A DNA stretch of 6,135 bases from an uncultured Lachnospiraceae bacterium (GTDB lineage Bacteria > Bacillota > Clostridia > Lachnospirales > Lachnospiraceae), in the NCBI GenBank assembly GCA_910585395.1, contig CAJUCK010000014.1, positions 50,238 to 56,372 on the forward strand, given 5' to 3'. Below, one piece after another: positions 1-6,135 of the stretch. The notes under the pieces were generated by a model. That model was not told the origin of the DNA. It saw only the letters and a list, made by a program, of their open reading frames with translations, and did not search any database. The translations under genes and the position numbers were made by a program. How positions within the stretch are numbered: position 1 is the first letter of the stretch; each line of letters starts with the position of its first letter.

Positions 1-376
1 CTGTCAAAACGGCAGCATTCCTATGGAGATGCTGTTCTGCAACCGCCTGATTGTGCGAGAAAAGGGCTCAGGTACCAGGGGGATTCTGGAACAATTTTTA
101 CAAACGCATAATCAGTCTTTAGATAAATTTCAGAATCGGATTGAAGTTTCTAATATGGGAGCAATTCGTAAACTGGTGGCAGAAAACTGCGGCATTAGTT
201 TCTTATATGAAGCAGTGGTCAAGCAGGAACTTGAGAGGGAGATTTTGTATGAGATTCCAGTGGAAGGCTTTCAAATACAGAGAGAATTTAATTTTGTTTA
301 TCTGAAAAATAGTATTTTCAGTGAAAAATATGATACAATAAGCAAATATTTTGAGCTATGGAGAGGAAACATATGA
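1..376 (+). CDS. LysR-type transcriptional regulator, C-terminal part (5' end outside window)
   Basis: The frame is open from the left edge (first full codon at position 2) to the TGA at 374-376, giving about 124 residues. This is the C-terminal half of a LysR effector-binding domain (periplasmic-binding-protein-like fold, PF03466). The visible hallmarks are the REKGSGTR stretch, which in this family lies at the effector cleft, and the later segment SNMGAIRKLVAENCGISFLY, typical of the second subdomain. Full family members are about 290-310 aa, so the N-terminal helix-turn-helix and the first subdomain lie left of the window. The ATG at 23 is an internal methionine, not the start, because coding similarity continues upstream of it. 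Such proteins are cytoplasmic DNA-binding activators or repressors controlled by a small ligand; the ligand cannot be told from this fragment. The stop overlaps the start of the HAD hydrolase gene, so the two are probably translated from one mRNA. Family is confident; the specific regulon is unknown. Confidence 0.88.
   Translation, partial: CQNGSIPMEMLFCNRLIVREKGSGTRGILEQFLQTHNQSLDKFQNRIEVSNMGAIRKLVAENCGISFLYEAVVKQELEREILYEIPVEGFQIQREFNFVYLKNSIFSEKYDTISKYFELWRGNI
360..366 (+). promoter_or_regulatory. Ribosome binding site of the HAD hydrolase
   Basis: GGAGAGG ends 6 nt before the ATG at 373 and lies inside the last codons of the LysR gene. It decides the start: the in-frame ATG at 358 overlaps this site and has no purine-rich site of its own at the right distance, and translation from 373 begins directly with the conserved HAD N-terminus (MRKAVFFDIDGT). 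Confidence 0.75.
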
Positions 377-1164
377 GAAAAGCAGTATTTTTTGATATCG
401 ACGGGACCATTTGGGATGAGAAGCAGCAGATGCCAGACAGTACAAGAAAGGCATTCAAAAAAATGAAGGAACGAGGACATTATCTGTTTATCAGCAGTGG
501 CAGAACGAGGGTTTTTATTCCGGATAAAGCTCTGATGCCTTTGGGATTTGACGGAATTTTGGCTGGATGCGGCACGTATGGAGAGTTTCAAGGAGAAGTA
601 AAGTTTTATCATCGGATTCCATTGGAAGAAATTCAGAGAGTCAACGATTTTCTGCGGGCGTTAGGAGCTGCATATATTTTGGAGGGCAGATACTTTCTGT
701 ATCTGGATGAAGAGCGTTTTCCGAAAGATTCTTCCTTCCCCCAGGAAATGAAACAGGAAATGGGGGACAGAATGATTCGGGTTACTGGAAATGAAGAGCG
801 TCTGGAGGTCAGCAAGTTTTGTGTAAATTATTTGGAGGATGCAACGAAACAGAAGGAACTGGAATGTGTACTGGAACCAGATTATGCTGTGATTCACAGG
901 GGAGGGAATTTTATGGAGATTGTTCCCAGGGGATTTCATAAGGCCACAGGAATTCAAGAGATTTGCAGGCTTCTTGGAATTGCGCATGAAAATACGTATT
1001 CTTTCGGAGACAGCACCAACGACCTGGATATGCTGGAATATACAGCACATTCTGTCGCCATGGGAGATGGGATGCAGCAGGCAAAAGATGCAGCAGAATA
1101 TGTTACAGCGCCTCTTTGGGAGGATGGAATTTATCTTGCCTGTCAACATTATGGTCTGATTTGA
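373..1164 (+). CDS. Cof-type HAD-superfamily hydrolase (HAD-IIB phosphatase)
   Basis: Predicted 263-aa cytoplasmic phosphatase of the Cof/YidA-like HAD-IIB group; these Mg-dependent enzymes usually remove phosphate from sugar phosphates, nucleotides or cofactors such as FMN and PLP. All four HAD motifs are present: motif I DIDGT with nucleophile D8 and acid/base D10; motif II ISSGR with S42; the motif III lysine K190 in GFHKATGI; and motif IV GDSTND at 212-217 with metal-binding D213 and D217. The region between motifs II and III (about residues 80-185) is the C2-type cap that sets substrate choice, and it contains the usual G-N-F-M-E-I-x-P lead-in to motif III. Length fits the family (about 260-280 aa). 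The start at 373 is preferred over 358 on ribosome-binding-site grounds. ATGA overlap with the LysR gene suggests translational coupling. The SDR gene follows 17 nt after the stop. Substrate cannot be assigned. Confidence 0.93.
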   Translation: MRKAVFFDIDGTIWDEKQQMPDSTRKAFKKMKERGHYLFISSGRTRVFIPDKALMPLGFDGILAGCGTYGEFQGEVKFYHRIPLEEIQRVNDFLRALGAAYILEGRYFLYLDEERFPKDSSFPQEMKQEMGDRMIRVTGNEERLEVSKFCVNYLEDATKQKELECVLEPDYAVIHRGGNFMEIVPRGFHKATGIQEICRLLGIAHENTYSFGDSTNDLDMLEYTAHSVAMGDGMQQAKDAAEYVTAPLWEDGIYLACQHYGLI

Positions 1165-1168
1165 TTTT

Positions 1169-1175
1169 AAGGAGG
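1169..1175 (+). promoter_or_regulatory. Ribosome binding site of the SDR gene
   Basis: AAGGAGG, close to a perfect anti-Shine-Dalgarno match, ends 6 nt before the ATG at 1182. It decides the start: the in-frame ATG at 1116 would lie well inside the HAD gene and add 22 residues with no family resemblance ahead of the Rossmann strand. Confidence 0.85.
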
Positions 1176-1181
1176 TACGCT

Positions 1182-1949
1182 ATGAAAGGAATAGCGATTG
1201 TAACTGGAGCAAGCAGTGGGATCGGAAGAGAATTTGTTAAATTGCTGTTGAAAGCAAAAGAAGTTGATGAAATCTGGGCAGTTGCCAGAGATAAAGAAAA
1301 ACTGAACCGGCTAAAAAACAGATTTGGTGTCAGAGTAAAAATTTATTCTGTAGATTTATCAAATCTGGATCAGATAAAAAAGTTTGGTGCAGTGGTTAAA
1401 CAGAAAAAACCAGATATAAAATATCTTATTAACAGCGCTGGATATGCAAAATTCTGTTCTTATGAAAATTTATCTGTACGACAGACGGTAAATATGATTG
1501 ATGTAAACTGCAGCGCAGTTGTGGCGATGACGCTTTTAGCCATTCCATATATGAAAAGGGACAGCCATATTCTGAATCTCTCTTCCCAGGCTTCTTTTCA
1601 GCCTCTTCCCTATCAAAATGTGTACAGCGCTACAAAGACATTTGTCAGACATTATTCCAGGGCATTGAACGTGGAACTGCGTGAGAAGGGAATTTCTGTA
1701 ACGGCGGTTTGTCCAGGATGGATGCGCACTGCATTGTATCAGCGTGCGATGATAGGCGCTGACAAGACAGTGAATAATTTTCTGGGAATGACGGCGCCAG
1801 ATAAGGTAGCGGCCAAAGCACTGCGGGATGCCAGAAGAAACAAGGATATGTCTGTGTATGGCATATATGTCAGAGCGTCACATGTTGCTGCTAAACTGCT
1901 GCCGCAGAAAGTCATGATGAAATTGTGGATGCTGCAGCAGAACTTTTAA
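1182..1949 (+). CDS. Short-chain dehydrogenase/reductase (SDR), classical type
   Basis: A 255-aa NAD(P)-dependent oxidoreductase with a complete classical SDR motif set. The Rossmann glycine motif TGASSGIG is at 8-15. D58 sits in the VDLS adenine-binding motif, NSAG (the NNAG equivalent) is at 84-87, and N109, S135, Y148 and K152 form the catalytic tetrad (YSATK at 148-152). The PG motif is in CPGW at 177-180. The arginine after the second strand (AR at 35-36) suggests NADP(H) preference, a family-based inference. The protein is soluble, although the C-terminal tail (about 232-255) is hydrophobic and basic, as in SDRs that act on lipophilic substrates or sit near membranes. The gene lies 17 nt after the HAD gene and is probably the last in that operon, since inverted repeats and a new promoter follow. 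The substrate is unknown; DltE-like and YqjQ-like SDRs look similar. The start rests on the strong AAGGAGG site. Confidence 0.92.
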   Translation: MKGIAIVTGASSGIGREFVKLLLKAKEVDEIWAVARDKEKLNRLKNRFGVRVKIYSVDLSNLDQIKKFGAVVKQKKPDIKYLINSAGYAKFCSYENLSVRQTVNMIDVNCSAVVAMTLLAIPYMKRDSHILNLSSQASFQPLPYQNVYSATKTFVRHYSRALNVELREKGISVTAVCPGWMRTALYQRAMIGADKTVNNFLGMTAPDKVAAKALRDARRNKDMSVYGIYVRASHVAAKLLPQKVMMKLWMLQQNF

Positions 1950-1980
1950 AGGAGCGTTCGTAAAAATTTGAGAAGAAGCT

Positions 1981-1997
1981 GACATTCAATGAATGTC
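1981..1997. repeat. 7-bp inverted repeat after the SDR gene
   Basis: GACATTC (1981-1987) and GAATGTC (1991-1997) are perfect complements around the 3-nt loop AAT, starting about 30 nt after the SDR stop. No T-run follows, so it is not a standard intrinsic terminator. It could protect the 3' end of the mRNA, bind a protein, or be chance. Confidence 0.45.
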
Positions 1998-2024
1998 CAT
2001 TTATAGATGAAAGAAGAGAGAAGT

Positions 2025-2046
2025 GAAAAGAGAGGTGTCTCTTTTC
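2025..2046 (+). terminator. Candidate transcription terminator: 9-bp perfect hairpin
   Basis: GAAAAGAGA (2025-2033) and TCTCTTTTC (2038-2046) pair perfectly around a GGTG loop. The position fits the end of the LysR-HAD-SDR operon, about 75 nt past the SDR stop and 43 nt before the next -35 box. The upstream flank is A/G-rich and the 3' arm holds a T4 run, but the bases just after the stem (GTAAAATTTATAATTATTTT) are AT-rich rather than a clean T tract, so efficiency may be modest. The alternative is an operator for the downstream ABC operon. Confidence 0.5.
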
Positions 2047-2088
2047 GTAAAATTTATAATTATTTTAGAAAGTTTAAGATTTGGAACA

Positions 2089-2117
2089 TTGACAAAAAAT
2101 GGGAAAAGGAATAGTAT
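2089..2117 (+). promoter_or_regulatory. Sigma-A type promoter for the ABC exporter operon
   Basis: A perfect -35 box TTGACA (2089-2094), a 17-bp spacer, and a -10 box TAGTAT (2112-2117; 4 of 6 to consensus, including the key first TA and last T). The expected transcription start is near 2124, giving a leader of about 70 nt before the ATG at 2197. It is the only good -35/-10 pair seen in the 235-nt gap and sits after the candidate terminator, so the ABC pair is likely its own transcription unit. Confidence 0.7.
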
Positions 2118-2152
2118 GGATTGCAAAATCGAAAGTGGAAAGGGAACAGGAA

Positions 2153-2183
2153 GTTTTTATCTGTGAACTTTAAAAACGCACAG
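2153..2183 (+). promoter_or_regulatory. Interleaved complementary pairs in the ABC operon leader
   Basis: GTTTTTA (2153-2159) is complementary to TAAAAAC (2171-2177), and CTGTG (2161-2165) to CACAG (2179-2183). The arms alternate (A-B-A'-B'), and the last arm ends 3 nt before the Shine-Dalgarno sequence. The pairings could be alternative hairpins or a compact pseudoknot, although the 1-nt linker at 2178 makes simultaneous pairing strained. The bases are seen directly; any regulatory role is inference. Confidence 0.3.
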
Positions 2184-2186
2184 AAT

Positions 2187-2191
2187 GGAGG
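2187..2191 (+). promoter_or_regulatory. Ribosome binding site of ABC subunit 1
   Basis: GGAGG with 5 A residues before the ATG at 2197. The in-frame ATG at 2185 overlaps this site and has only TTTAAAAACGCACAG-like sequence upstream with no Shine-Dalgarno match, so 2197 (MGKIFKYL) is chosen as the start. Confidence 0.8.
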
Positions 2192-2196
2192 AAAAA

Positions 2197-4350
2197 ATGG
2201 GAAAGATATTTAAATATCTGAGTGAACACAAGGCAGCGGTATTTGTGATTTTGCTGCTTTTGATTGTGCAGGCATACTGTGACTTATCGCTTCCTCAATA
2301 TATGTCTGATATTGTGGACATTGGAATTCAGCAGAGTGGGATTGAGTATGCAGTTCCAGAAGAAATGTCAGAAGAAACCATGGAAAATCTTTGTGTATTC
2401 TTGTCTAAAGAAGATGCGGAGCAACTCAAGGATTCCTATAAACAGGACGCTGACGGCAGTTATAAACTGAGCGTTGACGAAAAAGAGGAAATAAAAGAAC
2501 TGGAAGAGCTGCTTGGAATGCCAATGGTGGTAATGTCTTCCATGACAGAAGAGACAGGCATGGATATGGCAGATTTAAAAGAATTATTAAACAGTGGTCA
2601 GATGACTAAAGAGCAGATTCTGCAGGCAGAAGACCAGGCGAAAGGCAAGATGGGAGAAATGAGTGATTCTATTATTTCCCAGAAGGCAAGGCTGATGGTA
2701 CGCAAGGAATATGAGACACTGGGCTATCAGATGGAAGATTATCAAAACAGATATATGATGCGTACTGGTGGAAAAATGCTGGCTATGACAGTGCTTATGA
2801 CACTGGCGTCTGTTTTGGCAGGGCTGATTGCCTCTCGTGTTTCTGCAAAACTGGGCATGGATCTCAGAGGCAGGGTGTTTAAAAAGGTAGTGAGATTTTC
2901 CAACAGTGAAATAGAACAGTTTTCCACTGCTTCACTGATTACCAGAAGCACAAATGATATTCAGCAGGTACAGATGGTGGCGGTGCTGCTTCTTCGTATG
3001 ATTATGTATGCCCCAATTATTGGGATTGGGGGTGTGATAAAAGTGTCTGGAACAAAAACGGGAATGGGATGGATTATTGGTGTCGCTGTGGGAAGCATTA
3101 TTCTGCTGGTAGGAACTTTGATGTCTGTTACGATGCCAAAATTCAAAAAAATGCAGACATTGGTGGATCGTCTAAATCTGGTCTCCAGGGAAATTCTTAC
3201 GGGTGTTTCGGTGATTCGGGCTTTTTCCAGAGAGAAGTTTGAGGAAAAACGATTTGAAGGCGCTAATCGGGATTTAATGAAAACGCAGCTTTTTACAAGC
3301 CGGATTATGTCTATGATGATGCCAGCGATGATGCTGATTATGAACTGTATTACTGTGCTGATTGTGTGGTTTGGTTCCAAAGGCGTAGATTTGGGAAATC
3401 TGCAGGTGGGAGATATGATGGCATTTATTACGTATACCATGCAGATTGTTATGGCGTTTTTGATGCTGACCATGATTTCTGTGATGCTTCCACGTGCCGG
3501 TGTGGCTGCAAACCGTATTGAAGAGGTTATAAAGACCAGGGAGACTGTGCTTGACCCCAAAGATCCAGCGGACGAAAAACAAGAAAACTGGAGAGGCGAG
3601 GTGGCATTTGAAGATGTTTCTTTCCGTTATCCAGGAGCAGATGAGGATGCTGTCAGTCACATTTCTTTTATGGCAAAGCCAGGCCAGACGACAGCTATTA
3701 TTGGAAGTACGGGCTGCGGGAAATCGACGATATTAAATTTGATTCCAAGATTTTATGATGTGACAGCAGGAAAAATAACCATGGATGGCGTGGATATCCG
3801 GCAGATAAGCCAGAAAAAGCTTCGTGGTTTGATTGGTTATGTTCCTCAGAAAGGTGTGCTTTTTTCAGGAACGATTGCTTCTAATATTCAATTTGCAGGC
3901 AATGTATCGGATGCAAAGATGCAAGAGGCAGCAGAAATTGCCCAGGCGCAGGAGTTTATTATGGAAAAAGAAGAGCAGTTTGAAAGTGCTATTTCTCAGG
4001 GGGGTACCAATGTATCAGGAGGTCAGAAACAGCGCCTTTCCATTGCCCGGGCAATTGCGAAAAATCCTAGGGTATTCCTTTTTGATGACAGTTTTTCTGC
4101 GCTGGATTATAAAACAGATGTGGTACTCCGAAAAGCATTGCAGGAAAAGATCAAAGATGCGGCTATGATAATTGTGGCACAGAGAATCAGTACTATATTA
4201 CATGCAGATCAGATAATTGTTCTGGAAGATGGAGGCGTTGCAGGTATGGGAACACATGAAGAACTGATGGAGCATTGTGAGACTTATCAGGAAATTGCAA
4301 GATCTCAGCTTTCTGAGCAGGAACTTAAGAATAAAGGGGGTGCTTGCTGA
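2197..4350 (+). CDS. ABC exporter half-transporter, subunit with degenerate ATP site (permease plus ATPase)
   Basis: A 717-aa type IV (B-family) exporter half with an N-terminal transmembrane domain fused to an ATPase. TM1 is at about 13-33. After a large extracellular insertion (about 45-188), TM2 is near 192-213 and the remaining helices fall at about 262-282, 290-312, 372-393 and 408-430. The ATPase domain starts near 465: Walker A GSTGCGKST at 503-511, Q-loop Q551, signature VSGGQ at 606-610, Walker B FLFDD ending D630-D631. The usual catalytic Glu after Walker B is Asp (D631), and the H-loop His is Gln (Q662 in VAQRIS), the known pattern of the non-hydrolysing partner in heterodimeric exporters such as TM287/288, LmrCD and BmrCD. 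It should pair with the next gene, whose ATG overlaps its TGA. Multidrug, peptide or lipid export is possible; substrate is not shown. At about 720 aa it is longer than typical halves (about 580-600) because of the insertion. Confidence 0.95.
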   Translation: MGKIFKYLSEHKAAVFVILLLLIVQAYCDLSLPQYMSDIVDIGIQQSGIEYAVPEEMSEETMENLCVFLSKEDAEQLKDSYKQDADGSYKLSVDEKEEIKELEELLGMPMVVMSSMTEETGMDMADLKELLNSGQMTKEQILQAEDQAKGKMGEMSDSIISQKARLMVRKEYETLGYQMEDYQNRYMMRTGGKMLAMTVLMTLASVLAGLIASRVSAKLGMDLRGRVFKKVVRFSNSEIEQFSTASLITRSTNDIQQVQMVAVLLLRMIMYAPIIGIGGVIKVSGTKTGMGWIIGVAVGSIILLVGTLMSVTMPKFKKMQTLVDRLNLVSREILTGVSVIRAFSREKFEEKRFEGANRDLMKTQLFTSRIMSMMMPAMMLIMNCITVLIVWFGSKGVDLGNLQVGDMMAFITYTMQIVMAFLMLTMISVMLPRAGVAANRIEEVIKTRETVLDPKDPADEKQENWRGEVAFEDVSFRYPGADEDAVSHISFMAKPGQTTAIIGSTGCGKSTILNLIPRFYDVTAGKITMDGVDIRQISQKKLRGLIGYVPQKGVLFSGTIASNIQFAGNVSDAKMQEAAEIAQAQEFIMEKEEQFESAISQGGTNVSGGQKQRLSIARAIAKNPRVFLFDDSFSALDYKTDVVLRKALQEKIKDAAMIIVAQRISTILHADQIIVLEDGGVAGMGTHEELMEHCETYQEIARSQLSEQELKNKGGAC
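2329..2760 (+). other. Region encoding the acidic Met-rich extracellular insertion of ABC subunit 1
   Basis: Residues about 45-188 lie between TM1 and TM2, where most B-family exporters have a short loop. By hand count the segment has 33 Asp/Glu, 15 Lys/Arg and 15 Met in 144 residues, with most positive charge in the last 30 residues next to TM2. Much of it reads as amphipathic helices, for example the run with KEEIKELEELLG at 96-107. The topology expected for this family puts it outside the cell. BmrD-type subunits are known to carry an extracellular domain, so this may be a related but larger version. Confidence 0.75.
4333..4340 (+). promoter_or_regulatory. Ribosome binding site of ABC subunit 2
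   Basis: AAAGGGGG lies inside the last codons of subunit 1 and ends 9 nt before the ATG at 4350. It is a weaker match than the other sites here; the TGATG stop/start overlap suggests that coupling to subunit 1 translation also helps initiation. Confidence 0.6.
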
Positions 4351-6135
4351 TGAGCGAACAGAGACGGCCCCAGAGAATGGGGCATGGCCATGGTGGTATG
4401 GTTCCAGGGGAAAAGGCAAAGAATTTCAGGGGCACAGTGAAAAAGCTTCTGCAGTATATGGGACGTTATAAAACAGGCGTTCTCTTTGTTCTGATATTTG
4501 CGGTGGCGTCTACAGTGTTTGGTATTGCAGGTCCTAAAATTCTTGGAAACGCAACCACTGAACTTTTTCATGGACTGGTGGAAAAAGTTTCTGGAACAGG
4601 GCAGATTAATTTTGGAAAGATTGGAGAAATACTGCTGTTTTTATTGATAATTTACTTGTTCAGCGCACTGTGTTCTTTTATTCAAGGCTATATTATGACA
4701 GGAATTACCCAGAAAATATGTTATCGTTTTCGGGAAGATATTTCTCAGAAAATTAATCGGATGCCTATGAAATATTTTGAGTCAAGAACAGTAGGAGAAG
4801 TATTATCGCGTATTACGAATGACGTAGATACTCTTGGACAGGGATTGAACCAAAGTGTGACACAGCTGATAACCTCTATTACAACCCTGATTGGAATTCT
4901 GGTAATGATGATCAGCATCAGCCCAGTGATGACATTGATTGCCTTTGTAATTCTTCCGGTTTCTGGTGTCTTAATCGGTATTGTAGTAAAATTTTCACAG
5001 AAATATTTTATTGCGCAGCAGAAATATCTGGGGAAGATTAACGGTCAGGTGGAAGAAGTCTACAGTGGCCACAATATTGTCAAGGCTTTTAATAAAGAAG
5101 AAGATATGCTGCGTGAATTTGATGAGACCAATGATATTCTCTACCAATCAGCGTGGAAATCTCAGTTTCTGTCGGGCATGATGCAGCCGATTATGGGATT
5201 TGTTGGCAACCTCGGATATGTAGCTGTTGCAGTAGTGGGAGCCATGCTTGCTGTCCAAGGAAGCATTGAGGTGGGGGAAATTCAGTCTTTTATTCAGTAT
5301 GTAAGGCAGTTTACCCAGCCTATTTCCCAGGTGGCGCAGGTTTCTAATATGCTGCAGGCTACAGCTGCGGCGGCAGAACGTGTTTTTGAATTCTTAGAAG
5401 AAGATGAGGAAGAGGCATCTGCACAGCACCCGCTGAAAGTAAGTGATATGAAAGGCAGAGTTTCCTTTGAGCATGTGCAGTTTGGTTACGACAAGGATAA
5501 AGTTATTATCAATGATTTTAACTGCCAGGTGGAACCAGGGCAGATGGTGGCGATTGTCGGCCCTACTGGGGCGGGAAAGACGACTATGGTTAAACTTTTG
5601 ATGCGTTTCTATGATGTATTGAAAGGTAGCATCCAGGTAGATGGTCATGATCTGCGGGAATTTCACCGCAGTGATCTGCGAGAAAACTTCGGCATGGTGC
5701 TGCAGGATACATGGCTGTTTAAAGGGAGCATAATGGAAAATATTCGTTATGGCAGATTGGATGCTACAGATGAGGAAGTAATTGCTGCTGCAAAGGCGGC
5801 ACATGCTCATCGCTTTATCTCCACGCTCCCAGGCGGATATCAGATGGAATTAAATGAGGATGCCAGTAATGTTTCCCAGGGACAGAAGCAGCTTCTGACT
5901 ATTGCAAGAGCGATTCTGGCGGATAATCCGATTTTGATTCTGGATGAGGCTACTTCTTCTGTGGATACCAGAACGGAGGAAAGGATTCAGAAGGCGATGA
6001 ATAATCTGATGAAAGGCAGAACAAGTTTTGTGATAGCTCATCGTTTGTCTACAATTAAAGATGCAGATGTTATTTTGGTGATGAAAGACGGGGATATCAT
6101 TGAACAGGGGAATCATAAAGAATTGCTGGCAAAGA
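4350..6135 (+). CDS. ABC exporter half-transporter, subunit with catalytic ATP site (3' end outside window)
   Basis: The frame is open from the ATG at 4350 to the right edge, giving 595 codons with no stop; the family is usually about 600-630 aa, so only a short C-terminal tail is missing. The N-terminus is Gly/His/Met-rich and hydrophilic (MGHGHGGM at 10-17), followed by TM helices at about 41-62, 93-115, 170-190, 193-213, 280-302 and 310-335. The ATPase domain has Walker A GPTGAGKTT at 404-412, Q-loop Q452, signature VSQGQ at 508-512, Walker B ILILD ending D532 with catalytic E533, and H-loop H564 (IAHRLST). It thus keeps the catalytic Glu and His that subunit 1 lacks, while its second signature residue Gly is Gln, so its signature faces the degenerate site. 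It has no large loop-1 insertion. Start and stop overlap by one base with subunit 1 (TGATG), fitting one-to-one synthesis of a heterodimer. Substrate is unknown. Confidence 0.95.
   Translation, partial: MSEQRRPQRMGHGHGGMVPGEKAKNFRGTVKKLLQYMGRYKTGVLFVLIFAVASTVFGIAGPKILGNATTELFHGLVEKVSGTGQINFGKIGEILLFLLIIYLFSALCSFIQGYIMTGITQKICYRFREDISQKINRMPMKYFESRTVGEVLSRITNDVDTLGQGLNQSVTQLITSITTLIGILVMMISISPVMTLIAFVILPVSGVLIGIVVKFSQKYFIAQQKYLGKINGQVEEVYSGHNIVKAFNKEEDMLREFDETNDILYQSAWKSQFLSGMMQPIMGFVGNLGYVAVAVVGAMLAVQGSIEVGEIQSFIQYVRQFTQPISQVAQVSNMLQATAAAAERVFEFLEEDEEEASAQHPLKVSDMKGRVSFEHVQFGYDKDKVIINDFNCQVEPGQMVAIVGPTGAGKTTMVKLLMRFYDVLKGSIQVDGHDLREFHRSDLRENFGMVLQDTWLFKGSIMENIRYGRLDATDEEVIAAAKAAHAHRFISTLPGGYQMELNEDASNVSQGQKQLLTIARAILADNPILILDEATSSVDTRTEERIQKAMNNLMKGRTSFVIAHRLSTIKDADVILVMKDGDIIEQGNHKELLAK

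Noticed and set aside
298..1149. Long antisense open frames across the HAD gene (minus strand, 298-612, 633-815 and 661-1149)
   Set aside because: They lie opposite a gene with a full motif set, have no ribosome binding site or recognisable domain, and look like by-products of the coding strand's composition.
1948..2006. Possible tiny gene after the SDR, suggested by AAAGGAG at its stop codon
   Set aside because: The next ATG (1989) is about 35 nt away and its frame ends after five codons; nearby alternative start codons also hit stops at once.
2055..2060. Perfect TATAAT as a second promoter for the ABC operon
   Set aside because: No acceptable -35 box lies 16-18 bp upstream (the position is occupied by the hairpin loop region) and there is no extended -10 TG; the pair at 2089-2117 is much better.
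2961..3660. Minus-strand open frames of 199 and 128 codons inside ABC subunit 1
   Set aside because: They are shadows of the transmembrane and ATPase coding sequence; the compositions (Ile/Ser/Thr-rich or His/Asn-rich) match reverse complements of membrane-helix codons and show no domain.
4359..4400. Gly/His/Met-rich N-terminus of ABC subunit 2 as a metal-binding site
   Set aside because: The stretch is short with only two His in MGHGHGGM, and flexible Gly-rich N-termini are common in this exporter subunit type; metal binding is not supported.
5394..6116. Minus-strand open frames opposite the ATPase domain of ABC subunit 2
   Set aside because: The plus-strand frame carries all ABC motifs in order; the antisense products have no recognisable family features.

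Overview
The window looks like an ordinary chromosomal stretch from a low-to-moderate GC Gram-positive bacterium. The best guess is a gut member of the Clostridia, probably Lachnospiraceae. This rests on strong AGGAGG-type ribosome binding sites, AT-leaning codon use, a Cof-type HAD phosphatase and a heterodimeric ABC exporter of the style common in that group. It is an inference from sequence style, not from a search. All genes are on the plus strand. I see no RNA gene, mobile element, CRISPR array or attachment site.

Positions 1-1949 hold the end of one tightly packed gene set. It contains the C-terminal half of a LysR-type transcriptional regulator (start lies left of the window), a Cof-type HAD hydrolase whose ATG overlaps the regulator's stop codon (ATGA), and a short-chain dehydrogenase/reductase 17 nt further on with a strong Shine-Dalgarno sequence. 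The three are probably co-transcribed.

Positions 1950-2196 are a boundary of about 250 nt. It contains two perfect inverted repeats (the second, 9 bp, is the likely terminator region), then a sigma-A type promoter (TTGACA, 17 bp, TAGTAT), then a purine-rich leader with two interleaved complementary pairs just before the next ribosome binding site.

Positions 2197-6135 hold two ABC exporter half-transporters whose stop and start codons overlap (TGATG). The second runs off the right edge with only a short C-terminal tail missing. Motif differences between the two nucleotide-binding domains show an asymmetric heterodimer: subunit 1 lacks the catalytic Glu (Asp instead) and the H-loop His (Gln instead), while subunit 2 keeps both but has a VSQGQ signature. 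Together they predict one degenerate and one catalytically competent ATP site, as in TM287/288 and BmrCD. Subunit 1 also carries an acidic, Met-rich insertion of about 140 residues in its first extracellular loop.

I found no convincing new biological system. The points most worth a second look are the extracellular insertion, the structured leader of the ABC operon, and the overlap of a LysR regulator with a phosphatase gene.
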